From Branchiostoma floridae (Eukaryota; Chordata; Leptocardii; Amphioxiformes; Branchiostomatidae): a stretch of 25,663 nucleotides of DNA. The translations under genes were made by a program, and so were the position numbers. The notes under the pieces were generated by a model. The model made no database searches. It was not told the DNA's origin and saw nothing but the letters and a program-made list of their open reading frames with translations. The DNA is taken from NCBI RefSeq assembly GCF_000003815.2, contig NC_049990.1, forward strand, positions 12,123,754 through 12,149,416, written 5' to 3'. Shown here one piece after another: positions 13,901 to 20,760 of this stretch. Numbering within the stretch: position 1 is the stretch's first letter; each line of letters starts with the position of its first letter.

Positions 13901-16900
13901 CATTTTTCCACCTGGGTGGGGTGAGGAAAGTTGTACATAGTGTCTTTCCCAATGAAACATTCAATTTTTCTAATGGTTACAATGTATGTCACAATGCAAA
14001 ACAGGGGCCTGGCCGGCCTGTTTGTGAAAACGAAATATAGAATAGCAAGAAAAACAAGAGCACCAGGAATTAAACCCATGATCTCTCATTCTTGTATCCT
14101 CCGTAGATNNNNNNNNNNNNNNNNNNNNNNNNNNNNNNNNNNNNNNNNNNNNNNNNNNNNNNNNNNNNNNNNNNNNNNNNNNNNNNNNNNNNNNNNNNNN
14201 NNNNNNNNCCAATGGTTGATAAGAGCTTTACTTTGTACGTCAAGAACATAATTTTTCATAGAATCTTTGAAATTATGCAAGGACATGGAATTATTTGACA
14301 AATAGTGGCCATAACATTCTCATTTCTCGGGTCAAATTGATGAAGGTGTCCAACATAAAAAAACAAACAATGACAGGTTTTCTGTGATAGACTTCTATTC
14401 TCCTTTTATACTGTGCACAAACAACTTAATGTGTAAAGATATTTCTATTCAATATTCAATTTCATTAACTTAATGTATACGTGTAACTTGTAACAGACAA
14501 AGACTTTCTTCAACCGTTACCAAGTCAAAGATTAAGTATTTCAGGGTTGATATATGCCAAGAACAGTTCAATATCTTTTCAAACTGGAAAGATGAAATGA
14601 TTGAATCCGAGAAACTATGGTATAGACATCAAGTTGCTACATGATTTAAGTTTCCTTTATTTCTGAAGACAGACAATAGCGTTTTGTGCCATTTCAAACA
14701 TTATCAATTGGAATTATAAAGACGTGAACATGCAACATTACAAGACTACTATACATGTACCTGGTCGATATAGAAGGCGCTTCCTGAGCGAATTTCCCTC
14801 CTCTGTTTCAGGTCTGTTTCTGTACTGTCTCTGGACAGTGCCAGGTATTCTGCCTCCCTCTTAGTGATTTCCTAAGAGTAAAGGAACAAGAAAAGAATTA
14901 GGAGCTTTCTTGGTACAGCTGCGTCTTTCAAACATCAACTTTTTGTTGTTGTACTGGCAAGAAAATGCTATACCTTTCCTGAAATCCTAGGTTCTAATAC
15001 AATGCATTCAACAACTGAGGAGACATTTTTTCCTTTATTTAGTCCCTTTTTGTACATTACCCTACACAAAATCTACATCTAAGTGCATTGGTGAACCCAC
15101 AGCCAAATATTAGGTGTGCAGAAAATTTTGGGTCCACAAAAGTATACGTATATATCAGATACTGTGTATATATACACAGTTAAACACTCTTTATACCCAA
15201 AACTATTCTGAGCCTTGAAAGTCACTCCCACTACCAAATGATCAATTCAAAAGAGGCATAAAATGTAATTGTATGTAAATACATAATGTAAATATTTGTT
15301 ACCAAATACTGCATGGCCAACGCCCTTCTCAGTGGACCTGGGGGACCAATCAGAAACACATCCTGTCCAAGAGCATCCTGGGAAGGAAAAGATGTGACAT
15401 GAGTTTAGAAGTTTTATAAAGTAAAAGGAAGGATATATTATATCATACATGTGCATGTAGGGTACAATATCATATCAATGACATGCCAGTTTATCATTAA
15501 AAACAATATTATCAGCCAAGACAATAAAGTATTTAGATAAAAGTCTAATTTTACAGCACCACATTATTGAAAAGGTGTACGGTAGTAATAATTTAACAAC
15601 ATGTGTAGATATTGATTTGCATATTTTACAACATTCTTATACTAGGTATGATGCACTCTGACCTGATTACTAAGAAATCAGGTTGGCACAATAGATTCTG
15701 CATTCTTTGAGCACAAAAATGTGGCATATTTAGTTTATTGATGTAGAAAATCAAAACTGCCATACCTTTTGCATGATCCATCTCAAATGCCTCATTGTTG
15801 ACTGTGGTAAGGTACCGTTTGCTGTACATAGGAATTAGAAAATACACAAATACAATAAGCTGGATGACATTACATTTTTGGTTACATATCAATCACATGG
15901 GTGTCAGATATAGAAGAAATGTTCCAGTACATATATGACTACCAGTAATAATCGGGTGCTTTCAACTGCACATGCACAGGGTCAAAAGAGTAGGTCCCTA
16001 ACTTGTGAACACATCTGGTCTAAATCGTTCCTATACATACACAGACGTGTTTTTGGGACCATCAACATTGGCATATTCTCCACAATGCATCACACTGCAC
16101 ATGTGCAGTTGGAACAATGAACTCGCTTATTGTTGTTCTGAACTTACCATATTTGACAGGCACCAACTCTGGGTTTCTGGGCTGCTTGAGAGGAATACTG
16201 ACATCTCCTATACTCACTCTTGCATCTGGAGAAAAAAGAAAAACATATAAAAAATTTTAACATTCATGAATATGCAAGTACTGTACAAATGTACTGAAGA
16301 ACTTTGCAACTGAAAGTAGAAATTTTTCAATTTTCAGATCTCCAATCAGATTGACATTGGTGACCAATTCTCAACATATTCACATCATTTTCTCATATCT
16401 GAAGTATTGGCAGACAACGTAAAAGCAGGCAGCAGCCTACCCTGGGAGCCATCCGGGGTCGGGCAGCTAATGTGAGGTCGGCAGGCAGGCTGCCTTGCGT
16501 CCCCGAACAAAACTCGCGAACAAATCTCGCTAGCTACCCGTCCTGTCTGGCTTCCCAGGGTAGCAGCGGCCAAGTCCCCTTATTTTCGACAGCCTACCAC
16601 CGTACCAAAATGAGCCTGTCGCATTTCCAATGGAGATCTTTCATACTTGACGGCGGACCGCGTGGCGCAGTGGCAGCATGTTTGCCTTGGGACCGAGAGG
16701 TCTCGAGTTCAAATCCTTCCTTGTCACCGATCTTGTGCCCTTGGGAAAGGCACCTTATTTTTTTACGACTTTCCTCCCCTCACTCAGGTGAAAAATGATT
16801 ACCAAACCAAACCTACATGTAGCTTTAGCTAGGGCCATCCCTTGGATAGGACGTTAAATGGAGGTCCCATGTCTGGGGAGAGTCATACCCCAGGCACATA

Positions 16901-17741
16901 AAAGACACACCTTCAGAAGTAAGAAATGCTCCTCCCACACGACCATTATCNNNNNNNNNNNNNNNNNNNNNNNNNNNNNNNNNNNNNNNNNNNNNNNNNN
17001 NNNNNNNNNNNNNNNNNNNNNNNNNNNNNNNNNNNNNNNNNNNNNNNNNNGTAGCGACTGGAGCCTCGGAACCCTGCTTCGCCTATTGTCAGTAAGTTAT
17101 AGTCGAGCTTGCAGAAGCTCGGTGTTTCTGACTTACTAGTAGGGGGAAGAGATGCTACCATGTAGTAAGCGTAGTTCGGTGCATAGAAGTGGTCAATGGC
17201 TTTGAAATGAGAAAGCTCGTTAACAAGAACTCAATCAATGGACTGTCAACAAACTTCAGCAACAATTCCAGTGATCCACCGAATACATTTGGGTGCATTT
17301 GGACAACTTGCATAGTAGACAACTCAAGTGTCAGTGAGAAGTGTACATATTTCAAATTTCAAACTTAATGAATTTCAAATTGAAAAATTCAGCTTAAGTT
17401 CATGACCAACACAGGGCTAAGCCTATCAAACGAAACTATCAAATACAAAACGTTCTGTATCACGACGAAATCGTGTCAAAGTTACATATTCAAAGTTGGC
17501 ATGTTTATAAGTTTTTTGGTGACGAAGTTTGGAGAAGACATATGGGGGAGGGGGGCGTGCCTGCCTGCACTTACGCAAGAGTGCCGGCATTTTCTAAACA
17601 CTTACCGCTGCAGAGAAAGCGCGGCTTCACCGACGCTGTTCCTGTATTGATGAGCCCAGCTAGCAGCCTGATGCGGCGGACAGCATTGTCAGAAGTCATC
17701 CCTACCCGAGCTAGCCGGGTACCGGCAAAAATCGTCTGCAT
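1..17741 (-). CDS. VWA8: VWA8-like mitochondrial AAA+ ATPase, 5' part of a multi-exon gene (continues off left edge)
   Basis: Coding exons, in gene order with phases that join: 17606-17741, 16148-16225, 15766-15821, 15303-15377, 14761-14871, (missing exon), 13391-13555, 12910-12959, 12184-12292, 11786-11890, 11259-11384, 10612-10743, 9452-9529, 8787-8947, 7998-8111, 7293-7461, 6779-6856, 6052-6167, 5255-5358, 4803-4909, 4463-4534, 4166-4242, 3751-3826, 3326-3461, 943-1068, 1-25 (partial). All are flanked by AG/GT. About 860 codons are visible, roughly the first half of a protein that is near 1,900 residues in vertebrates. The translation tracks vertebrate VWA8 throughout, for example MRHLRWIMQK, LGQDVFLIGPPGPLRR, IDEADKAPTNVTCILK and FRMIVLANRPGFPFLGNDFF. 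VWA8 is known as a mitochondrial ATPase with dynein/midasin-type AAA modules and a C-terminal VWA domain; that domain is not in this window. Exon 6 (about 55 residues, a multiple of 3) is absent next to an N gap. Introns not listed separately are short and show nothing I recognise. Confidence 0.96.
26..942 (-). other. VWA8 intron 25
   Basis: Apart from the microsatellite at 148-181 I see no gene or element. Short plus-strand frames at 290-589 and 732-917 lack ATG support or recognisable sequence. Confidence 0.6.
148..181. repeat. AGT/TAG trinucleotide microsatellite
   Basis: Five uninterrupted TAG units followed by imperfect TAC/TAG units. Confidence 0.85.
1069..2174 (-). other. VWA8 intron 24, acceptor side of the nested open frame
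   Basis: AT-rich; nothing recognised. With 2712-3325 (also empty) it encloses the 178-codon frame. Confidence 0.55.
2175..2711 (-). CDS. Hypothetical small single-pass membrane protein, open frame nested in a VWA8 intron
   Basis: A 178-codon frame runs from an ATG at 2711 (in-frame TAG 15 bases upstream) to TAA at 2175-2177, inside the 2.26 kb VWA8 intron and on the same strand. An internal ATG at 2510 (Met68) has a better context (A at -3) and would give a 111-residue protein. From there the product has four N-glycosylation sequons within 40 residues (N71, N91, N100, N106), a hydrophobic helix at about 126-151 (IIRVAVLVSVFSLLVVLSLK), then a short charged tail ending DRESHDTIDL. The layout suggests an N-out membrane glycoprotein. 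Base composition over 2180-2560 is visibly richer in G and C than the intron around it. I see no AATAAA just downstream and recognise no family. It could also be an old retrocopy, a terminal exon of another gene or a chance frame. Confidence 0.42.
   Translation of the reverse strand: MGATITYFISQAYPKVDSSPSYLEFMWVGPGILSETSCLTRGRKNTQGCVGRKQWRRLFLCCVDDVTMSWNRSSTRWPGGLYATSRDGEWNASSLDPLYNSTQRANTTELEAVTKQESGIIANFNIIRVAVLVSVFSLLVVLSLKAILRIIWGQLYFDHDDQERPREPDRESHDTIDL
5255..6856 (-). CDS. VWA8: VWA8 exons 17-19: region between AAA modules 2 and 3
   Basis: Exon 17 (6779-6856) encodes VHNAPKSAVEPLLTLTHDLRDSGDHT. Exon 18 (6052-6167) encodes a run containing SLSTRQLLRMSRRAAQFPQE, which matches the AAA lid region of module 2. 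Exon 19 (5255-5358) encodes FLPKLARSALEKTLSDAGI and a more variable Ser/Glu-rich end. Phases are 0, 2 and 1 at the three donors and all join the next exon in frame. Confidence 0.92.
5528..5953. mobile_element. Possible MITE with TTGGACAAGT ends
   Basis: TTGGACAAGT at 5528-5537 is repeated inverted at 5944-5953. Several ACTTGCC/GGCAAGT motifs lie just inside both ends, as subterminal repeats would. A second inverted pair, TACGCCAAA (5711-5719) and TTTGGCGTA (5812-5820), lies inside. Ends are short, so this is tentative. Confidence 0.45.
6168..8786 (-). other. Introns between VWA8 exons 14 and 18
   Basis: Non-coding at 6168-6778, 6857-7292, 7462-7997 and 8112-8786. Only the element at 8358-8734 stands out. 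A GC-richer patch at about 6340-6480 is unexplained. Confidence 0.5.
7293..10743 (-). CDS. VWA8: VWA8 exons 12-16: second AAA module
   Basis: Exon 12 (10612-10743) ends in VKDFCVIGAK and exon 13 (9452-9529) continues GCGKSVVVRRFADMLGY, so the intron splits an intact Walker A (GAKGCGKS). Exon 14 (8787-8947) has DMTARDLLQQRITLPNGDTAW and the Walker B position SIALLDGIHRVNPG, where Gly follows the Asp in place of the catalytic Glu. Exon 15 (7998-8111) is LVHDRELTLHDGTRLLRHDRY. Exon 16 (7293-7461) has FPIHPSFRIVGLAEPPVVGSS. Taken together, module 2 should bind nucleotide, but hydrolysis is uncertain. The introns hold SINE and inverted-repeat elements, listed separately. Confidence 0.95.
8358..8734. 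mobile_element. MITE-like element with ~31 bp terminal inverted repeats
   Basis: TTAGGCCACACCAAATTTCT at the left (8358) and the inverted copy at the right, ending GGGGTGGCCTAA (8734); two or three mismatches in 31 bases, extending through TTTGTTGCTTCT. A TA target duplication is possible. No coding content. It lies in the VWA8 intron downstream of exon 14, 53 bases from that exon's donor end. Confidence 0.72.
8968..8999. repeat. TTTG microsatellite
   Basis: Repeated GTTT units interrupted once, just upstream of the VWA8 exon 14 acceptor on the minus strand, where it reads as AAAC repeats. Confidence 0.75.
9009..9440 (+). mobile_element. tRNA-derived SINE, full copy plus a truncated head
   Basis: Two tRNA-like heads lie in tandem, with B-box-like GGTTCAAATCC at 9056-9066 and GGTTTCGAATCC at 9156-9167. 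The second is followed by the family body: CTTGTGCACTTGGGAAAGGC, CGACTTTCCTCAC, then GTTAAATGGAGGTCCC near 9287-9303. The same body occurs at 16730-16870. The 3' end is not sharp; the element stops before the exon 13 donor at 9451. Confidence 0.7.
9725..10442. mobile_element. Non-autonomous DNA transposon with ~35 bp terminal inverted repeats
   Basis: The left end ATTCCACCGGGTGCCATTAT...CTGCCACCTCAAAA (9727-9762) pairs with the right end (10404-10440) with four or five mismatches. Each end is flanked by TA, as in Tc1/mariner-type target duplications. Inside is an imperfect tandem dimer with period 132 (CCTGCAGT at 9967 and 10099; AGGGGGCCCAAA at 9991 and 10123). Open frames inside show no transposase features. 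Confidence 0.72.
10300..10394. repeat. Long imperfect hairpin inside the 718 bp element
   Basis: The left arm from AGAGGTCTTCCCATGATTGT (10300) pairs with the right arm ending GAGAAGGCCTCT (10394), about 38 paired positions with a handful of mismatches and a 5-6 base indel, around a ~14 base loop. It is separate from the terminal repeats. Confidence 0.7.
11259..12959 (-). CDS. VWA8: VWA8 exons 8-11: region between AAA modules 1 and 2
   Basis: Exon 8 is only 50 bases (12910-12959) and encodes DHLDLLTEAAPNISSD; it ends in phase 2 and is completed by exon 9 (12184-12292), which encodes TSLMLSFATTMISQESSSLGLPDFP and the rest of that helical region. Exon 10 (11786-11890) gives LHRLYPYDVILGKEGRTAVEDTLK. 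Exon 11 (11259-11384) gives KFELFEKDAERLSQKVVGV followed by a beta-rich stretch ending NGKQYQLQ. The segment order and lengths agree with vertebrate VWA8. The short exon 8 is easily missed by gene finders; the phases on both sides and the homology support it. Confidence 0.92.
12819..12856. repeat. Perfect 14 bp hairpin
   Basis: ATATTTCACTCCCA (12819-12832) and its exact reverse complement (12843-12856) around a 10-base loop. It lies in the intron after exon 8, about 50 bases past that exon's donor. A similar TATTTCACTCC occurs at ~12488. Confidence 0.8.
13391..16225 (-). CDS. VWA8: VWA8 exons 2-7: first AAA module (one exon missing)
   Basis: Exon 2 (16148-16225) gives the conserved lead-in GDVSIPLKQPRNPELVP. 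Exon 3 (15766-15821) gives ANGTLPQSTMRHLRWIMQK. Exon 4 (15303-15377) carries the P-loop position, FLIGPPGPLRRALAMQYL. This has the GPPG turn but Leu-Arg-Arg where a Walker A motif needs Lys-Ser/Thr, so nucleotide binding here is doubtful. Exon 5 (14761-14871) is ALSRDSTETDLKQRREI and ends ...AFYIDQ. The next conserved block, which holds the Walker B region in relatives, is not found between 13556 and 14760 outside the N gap. Exon 7 (13391-13555) supplies the sensor and arginine-finger part, FRVIALGLPVPRYKGNPLDPPLRSRFQARD. Exons 5 and 7 both have phase 0 at the break, so the missing piece should be a multiple of three. Confidence 0.93.
13845..14108 (-). mobile_element. tRNA-derived SINE, same family, cut by an N gap
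   Basis: On the minus strand the B-box-like GGTTTAATTCC is at 14066-14076 and the body follows: CATTGGGAAAGACAC (about 13939-13954), CAACTTTCCTCACCCC, CCAGGTGGAAAAATGGGTAC. The order matches the two plus-strand copies. The head runs into the gap at 14109. Confidence 0.6.
14109..14208. other. Assembly gap (100 N); probable site of missing VWA8 exon 6
   Basis: All three gaps are exactly 100 N, so this is a placeholder of unknown true size. The VWA8 coding sequence between exons 5 and 7 is found nowhere in the flanking intron sequence. Confidence 0.9.
14209..14760 (-). other. VWA8 intron sequence between the gap and exon 5
   Basis: No sequence matching the missing exon and no element recognised. 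Confidence 0.55.
15161..15180. repeat. Perfect 20 bp palindrome
   Basis: ACTGTGTATATATACACAGT, identical on both strands, in the VWA8 intron after exon 4. Role unknown. Confidence 0.85.
16435..16567. mobile_element. Short inverted-repeat element in VWA8 intron 1
   Basis: CCTACCCTGGGAGCC near 16435 pairs with GGCTTCCCAGGGTAGC near 16549-16564. The ~130 bp enclosed is GC-rich compared with the intron and includes GGCAGGCAGGCTGCC. It sits about 85 bases before the SINE at 16650. Confidence 0.55.
16650..16950 (+). mobile_element. tRNA-derived SINE, best head in the window, 3' end in an N gap
   Basis: A-box-like TGGCGCAGTGG at 16663-16673 and B-box-like GAGTTCAAATCC at 16705-16716, with the ~40-base spacing of a tRNA. 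The body follows with CTTGTGCCCTTGGGAAAGGC, ACGACTTTCCTCCCC, TCAGGTGAAAAATGATTACC and ACGTTAAATGGAGGTCCC. Sequence is lost at 16951. Confidence 0.75.
16951..17050. other. Assembly gap (100 N) in VWA8 intron 1
   Basis: The left side is a SINE 3' end and the right side a hairpin-rich fragment, so interspersed repeats probably caused the break. No coding sequence is expected here. Confidence 0.9.
17051..17160. repeat. Hairpin-bearing fragment after N gap
   Basis: Contains a perfect GAGCTT/AAGCTC stem with a 4-base GCAG loop near 17106-17121, extended by imperfect pairing of GTCAGTAAGTT with a TGACTTAC-type arm. GTAGCGACTGGAG at the left and GATGCTACCA at the right may be element ends. It looks like part of a foldback element interrupted by the gap. 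Confidence 0.35.
17606..17741 (-). CDS. VWA8: VWA8 exon 1: start codon and mitochondrial presequence
   Basis: The ATG at 17741 is the first ATG after an in-frame TAG just upstream (about 17775). The first 45 residues begin MQTIFAGTRLARVGMT and are rich in Arg, Ser, Thr and small hydrophobics with almost no acids, as expected of a cleavable matrix-targeting presequence. The exon ends with one base of a codon (phase 1) at a GGTAAG donor, GT at 17604-17605. It joins exon 2 (16225) in frame to give ...FLCSG/DARVSIGDVSIPLKQPRNPELVPVKY. A second GTAAGT lies 31 bases further into the intron (GT at 17573-17574). Its use would put exon 2 out of frame, so I chose the first. Confidence 0.88.
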
Positions 17742-18223
17742 CTGACCTCTGAACACCGAACGGTTATCCACCTATGCCCCAGTTTTTCAATCACTTATAA
17801 ATCACTTATTACCTCCCTGGTGAAACCAGACTCAGTTCATACTGAAAATATATTCTTCAAAAATCTTTCTACAACAGAAATCTTCTGCATCGGGCGGTCT
17901 TATTTACACAGAGACGGCGAAAAATGATGACAACTTTTGATCTGAAGTCCTCACAAGACCACCATGCATGATGACCTCTCTTGTGGGGTCAACCTAAGGC
18001 GCCAACTAGCGGTTTGTATTAGTACTGCAGTAGTTGGGGGCAACCAGTAGTAGCTACCCTTGCTCATAATATCATTATCAGCTGGAGAACATGGTTATCA
18101 TAAAGCAATGAGATATACAGACATTGAACAGTCAAGATTCCACATGTACCCATGCCAATTAAGATAAAAATCTTAATAAATGTTTGATTTTTTTTTAAAT
18201 ATAACGCATAATTAGATGTCGAT
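17742..18223. promoter_or_regulatory. Upstream region and probable promoter of VWA8
   Basis: This is the spacer immediately upstream of the VWA8 start codon, containing CGGGCGG and GACGGCG motifs at about 17890-17925 in otherwise AT-rich DNA. No TATA box at a convincing distance. Promoter status is inferred from position only. Confidence 0.3.
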
Positions 18224-18623
18224 AAGGCCATGTTGATTTGATTAACGTTATAATAACTTAGTTATATGGATGACATCCTCTGGGAATCCAGAAACTCATG
18301 CGAGCGTGCGAATAAAGAATGTTTGACAAAAAGAGTTGCCTTCATTATAATGTTTAACAAATGACTGAGCACACAGAATGTAACGTTAGTGTACCAAACA
18401 ATAGATTCATAGATTCTCTATTTTTGTTCTTACACATCTTCTCTGACCTTGTCATGTTCTATGACTGTTTACGTTTCCAGATATTAATTTGCAATCCACT
18501 GCACACATGTTTGCTTATTTTGAAGCTGCTCTGTACGATTTAGAGTGTGGTTGTATTTTGTATTGGGGTGGGCGGATTTTATGCGCATGGATGTCATCCA
18601 TATAATCAAATCAACTTGGCCTA
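18224..18623. mobile_element. Inverted-repeat element between VWA8 and the receptor array
   Basis: The left arm AAGGCCATGTTGATTTGATT (18224) and TATGGATGACATCC (~18265) pair with the right arm at about 18590-18623. The left arm is split by ~20 extra bases that the right arm lacks. No coding content. Confidence 0.6.
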
Positions 18624-18720
18624 ATATAATATCAACGTTAGCTATGTCTCCATTATGTTAATGATAAAATATATGTTTCACAGCATTTAATGTAATCCGT
18701 ATCTGCTATATTCGTGTAGA

Positions 18721-19920
18721 CAGCATGCACACTGTTAATTCACGTACGGCAAAGACTGACATATCACAGGACAATTATAGGTTCACATACTGAAATGTAG
18801 GCAACATTAAAGAATGAACAAAAGACAGTTGTTAGATCTTCGTGGGCAGCATTTGTAACAATCTTTATTTGCAACTTGATAAAAAGATGGAACAAGGTAC
18901 TGGTTGATTCAAGAGAAGAGAGAGAGACTGCAATCCTCTTTTTTCTCTACCAAAGCAGACCACGTCCGGCGTTTCTTCATCCGTTCTCTTGCCACGGAAA
19001 TTATGGCCGAAGCCCCGAGGGCTTAACATCCCTTAATCAACAACATAGGCTGTGTGCTTAACTGTCCATAAAATAGCACAATGTGTCTACATATCCGGAT
19101 GTGCCTCAGGTATTTAGATACAGGTTGGACAGTCGCCTCTGAAAAAGCTACAGATAATATTCCAGAGTCGGGAGCGAGCTCTGTACTCCCATGGGAGGGG
19201 AGCCATAACACACCTCGGCGTGCGTCCCTTCCCCTCTCCACACTACCTAACACCTACTGGCCTTGGGTGATCCCCGTGGTAGGAGCCTTAAAACATACAC
19301 AAAACACCAGGTCCATATTCGTTATTGGTAGCCCATTGGGATAGCCTGAACCAAGACATGCCAAGGAGAGGGTCCCAGTCCATTTTCCTACATAGCACGT
19401 ATTACAAGCAACGGAAGTTGCCAGTAGATGAGTTCTGAACCATGTATCATCATTTTGGAATCTCATAAGGATTTGCTGAAAGCTCCTTGCACATTCAGGC
19501 GATCGTTTGTAGTTTACAAGGTAGAACTATTAAATAGAGCTAAATGTACACTACATATTTTGAATACGAAAACTTTTATCAATCGCCCTCAAATTAAGTT
19601 ACGCCAATGTGTGGATGGACGTTGCTTCGATACACGAGCAAAGAATGGAGTGAGAAAATGAAAATCACACTCTCAGCGTTATATCGATCTATGAGTTGCA
19701 TGGTTACTCATATTTAGCCAAAATGACCAGTTACATGTACGTGCATAATACGGTGAGTTGACGCTGTGATATATGTGTCTAAAAACGCCTGAGGTCCGAG
19801 CATCAATAAAACATTAGCTACACTGTCTCTTCATTTCATCTTATCCGGTCGGGATGGAAATTAGTCGGAGTGTGTCGGGAAGAGCCTGAGGGAACCGCCC
19901 TATTCACATCCTGTAATAGA
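18721..19920 (+). pseudogene. Array copy 1: LRR receptor relic with most of the coding region deleted
   Basis: About 18721-19190 matches the 5' flanks of copies 2 and 3, including the TATA-like box (19111-19119) and the leader around GAGTCGGGAGC. At about 19190 it passes directly into sequence matching the last codons of copy 2 (from 23667), reading PWEGSHNTPRRASLPLSTLPNTYWPW, with no start codon, signal peptide, LRR, TM or most of the tail in between. The 3' part (19420-19920) matches the 3' flank of copy 2, including AATAAA at 19805-19810. A short frame from 19081 crosses the junction, but its ATG lies upstream of the TATA-like box. I read this as a deletion relic of about 2.5 kb; a transcript is not excluded. 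Confidence 0.8.
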
Positions 19921-19924
19921 AAGA

Positions 19925-20467
19925 AAACTTTTCTTTTCATCATGCATATCACAACACAAAACATGGCCAAAATATTTTCAGTATGAAAGTTTGTAAAATA
20001 CACAAAAGAAAAAATTCAATGAAGAAATCGTAAAGTTAGTGGATGGTAAATGAAACGTCTAGCCGTTTCAAAAATCATATCCAGTTCTTTGAGTTACTGT
20101 TATCTTGAGTATCTAACTACCTGGATATATCTGAACTTCATCGATGTATATATGAAATACATGACACAGAAGGATGGTAACATATTTCAGTATGTCTGAT
20201 TGATTAGACACAACACTCCCAAATTTCAATTAGTTTCTTGTATGTACCGAATGACTAACAGATGATGACGTACCTGGGGTGGAGTCCAGTAACTCCCGAT
20301 AGGCAATTCGCCCGCAGTTAATGTAGTCCATACAATATCTGTTTTCGTGACACAATACATGACAATTGTGGTGTTCATACACTGAAATGTATTACGCAAC
20401 GCTGCTTTAAATGTGCAAGCACACTGTTGTCAGGTCTGCGTGGGCAGTGTTTGTAACGATCCGCCTC
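19925..20467. other. Spacer between relic copy 1 and copy 2
   Basis: No gene. Its right part is the duplicated spacer also found at 24590-25050; the left part (AGAAAGAAAACTTTTC onward) resembles 24500-24590. Confidence 0.6.
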
Positions 20468-20582
20468 TTTATTTGCTAGCCTAAGTACCATCCACCGTAG
20501 TGACCGCTGGCTCAATACTTTCGCTTGCTATTATTAAGCCAGCGGTCACTACGGGAGGATGGTAATCAGGCTATTTATTTGT
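20468..20582 (+). mobile_element. Foldback (MITE-like) element with 9 bp target duplication, in copy 2 flank
   Basis: Arms of about 36 bases (from TAGCCTAAGTACCATCC to GCTGGCT, and the reverse complement ending GGCTA) surround a loop containing AATACTTTCGCTTGCTATTA. The element is 20477-20573. It is flanked by TTTATTTGC on the left (20468-20476) and TTTATTTGT on the right (20574-20582). Copy 1 has one TTTATTTGC and no element at the matching place (~18864). The superfamily is undetermined; 8-9 bp duplications fit hAT, Merlin or Mutator types. Confidence 0.8.
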
Positions 20583-20760
20583 CACGTAATAAAAAGAAAC
20601 GGTATCTGATCCAATACACTAGTTCATTTAAGATATAAAAGAGACTGGGATTCTTTTTTTTTTTCCATCAAAGTAGACCACGCCCGGTGTTTCATAATCT
20701 TTTCCTGTTGATACGGAAATTATCAGTCATGCTGTCAAGAGGATGACATGTCCGAAACCC

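Noticed and set aside
13810-14079. 89-codon minus-strand frame
   Set aside because: It coincides with the minus-strand SINE and contains none of the missing VWA8 exon.
16651-16720. tRNA gene
   Set aside because: A and B boxes are present, but it does not fold into a complete cloverleaf with an acceptor stem and it continues into the shared SINE body.
19081-19344. 87-codon frame across the copy 1 junction
   Set aside because: Its ATG is upstream of the TATA-like box, in flank sequence; only the last part matches receptor coding sequence. Treated as part of the relic.
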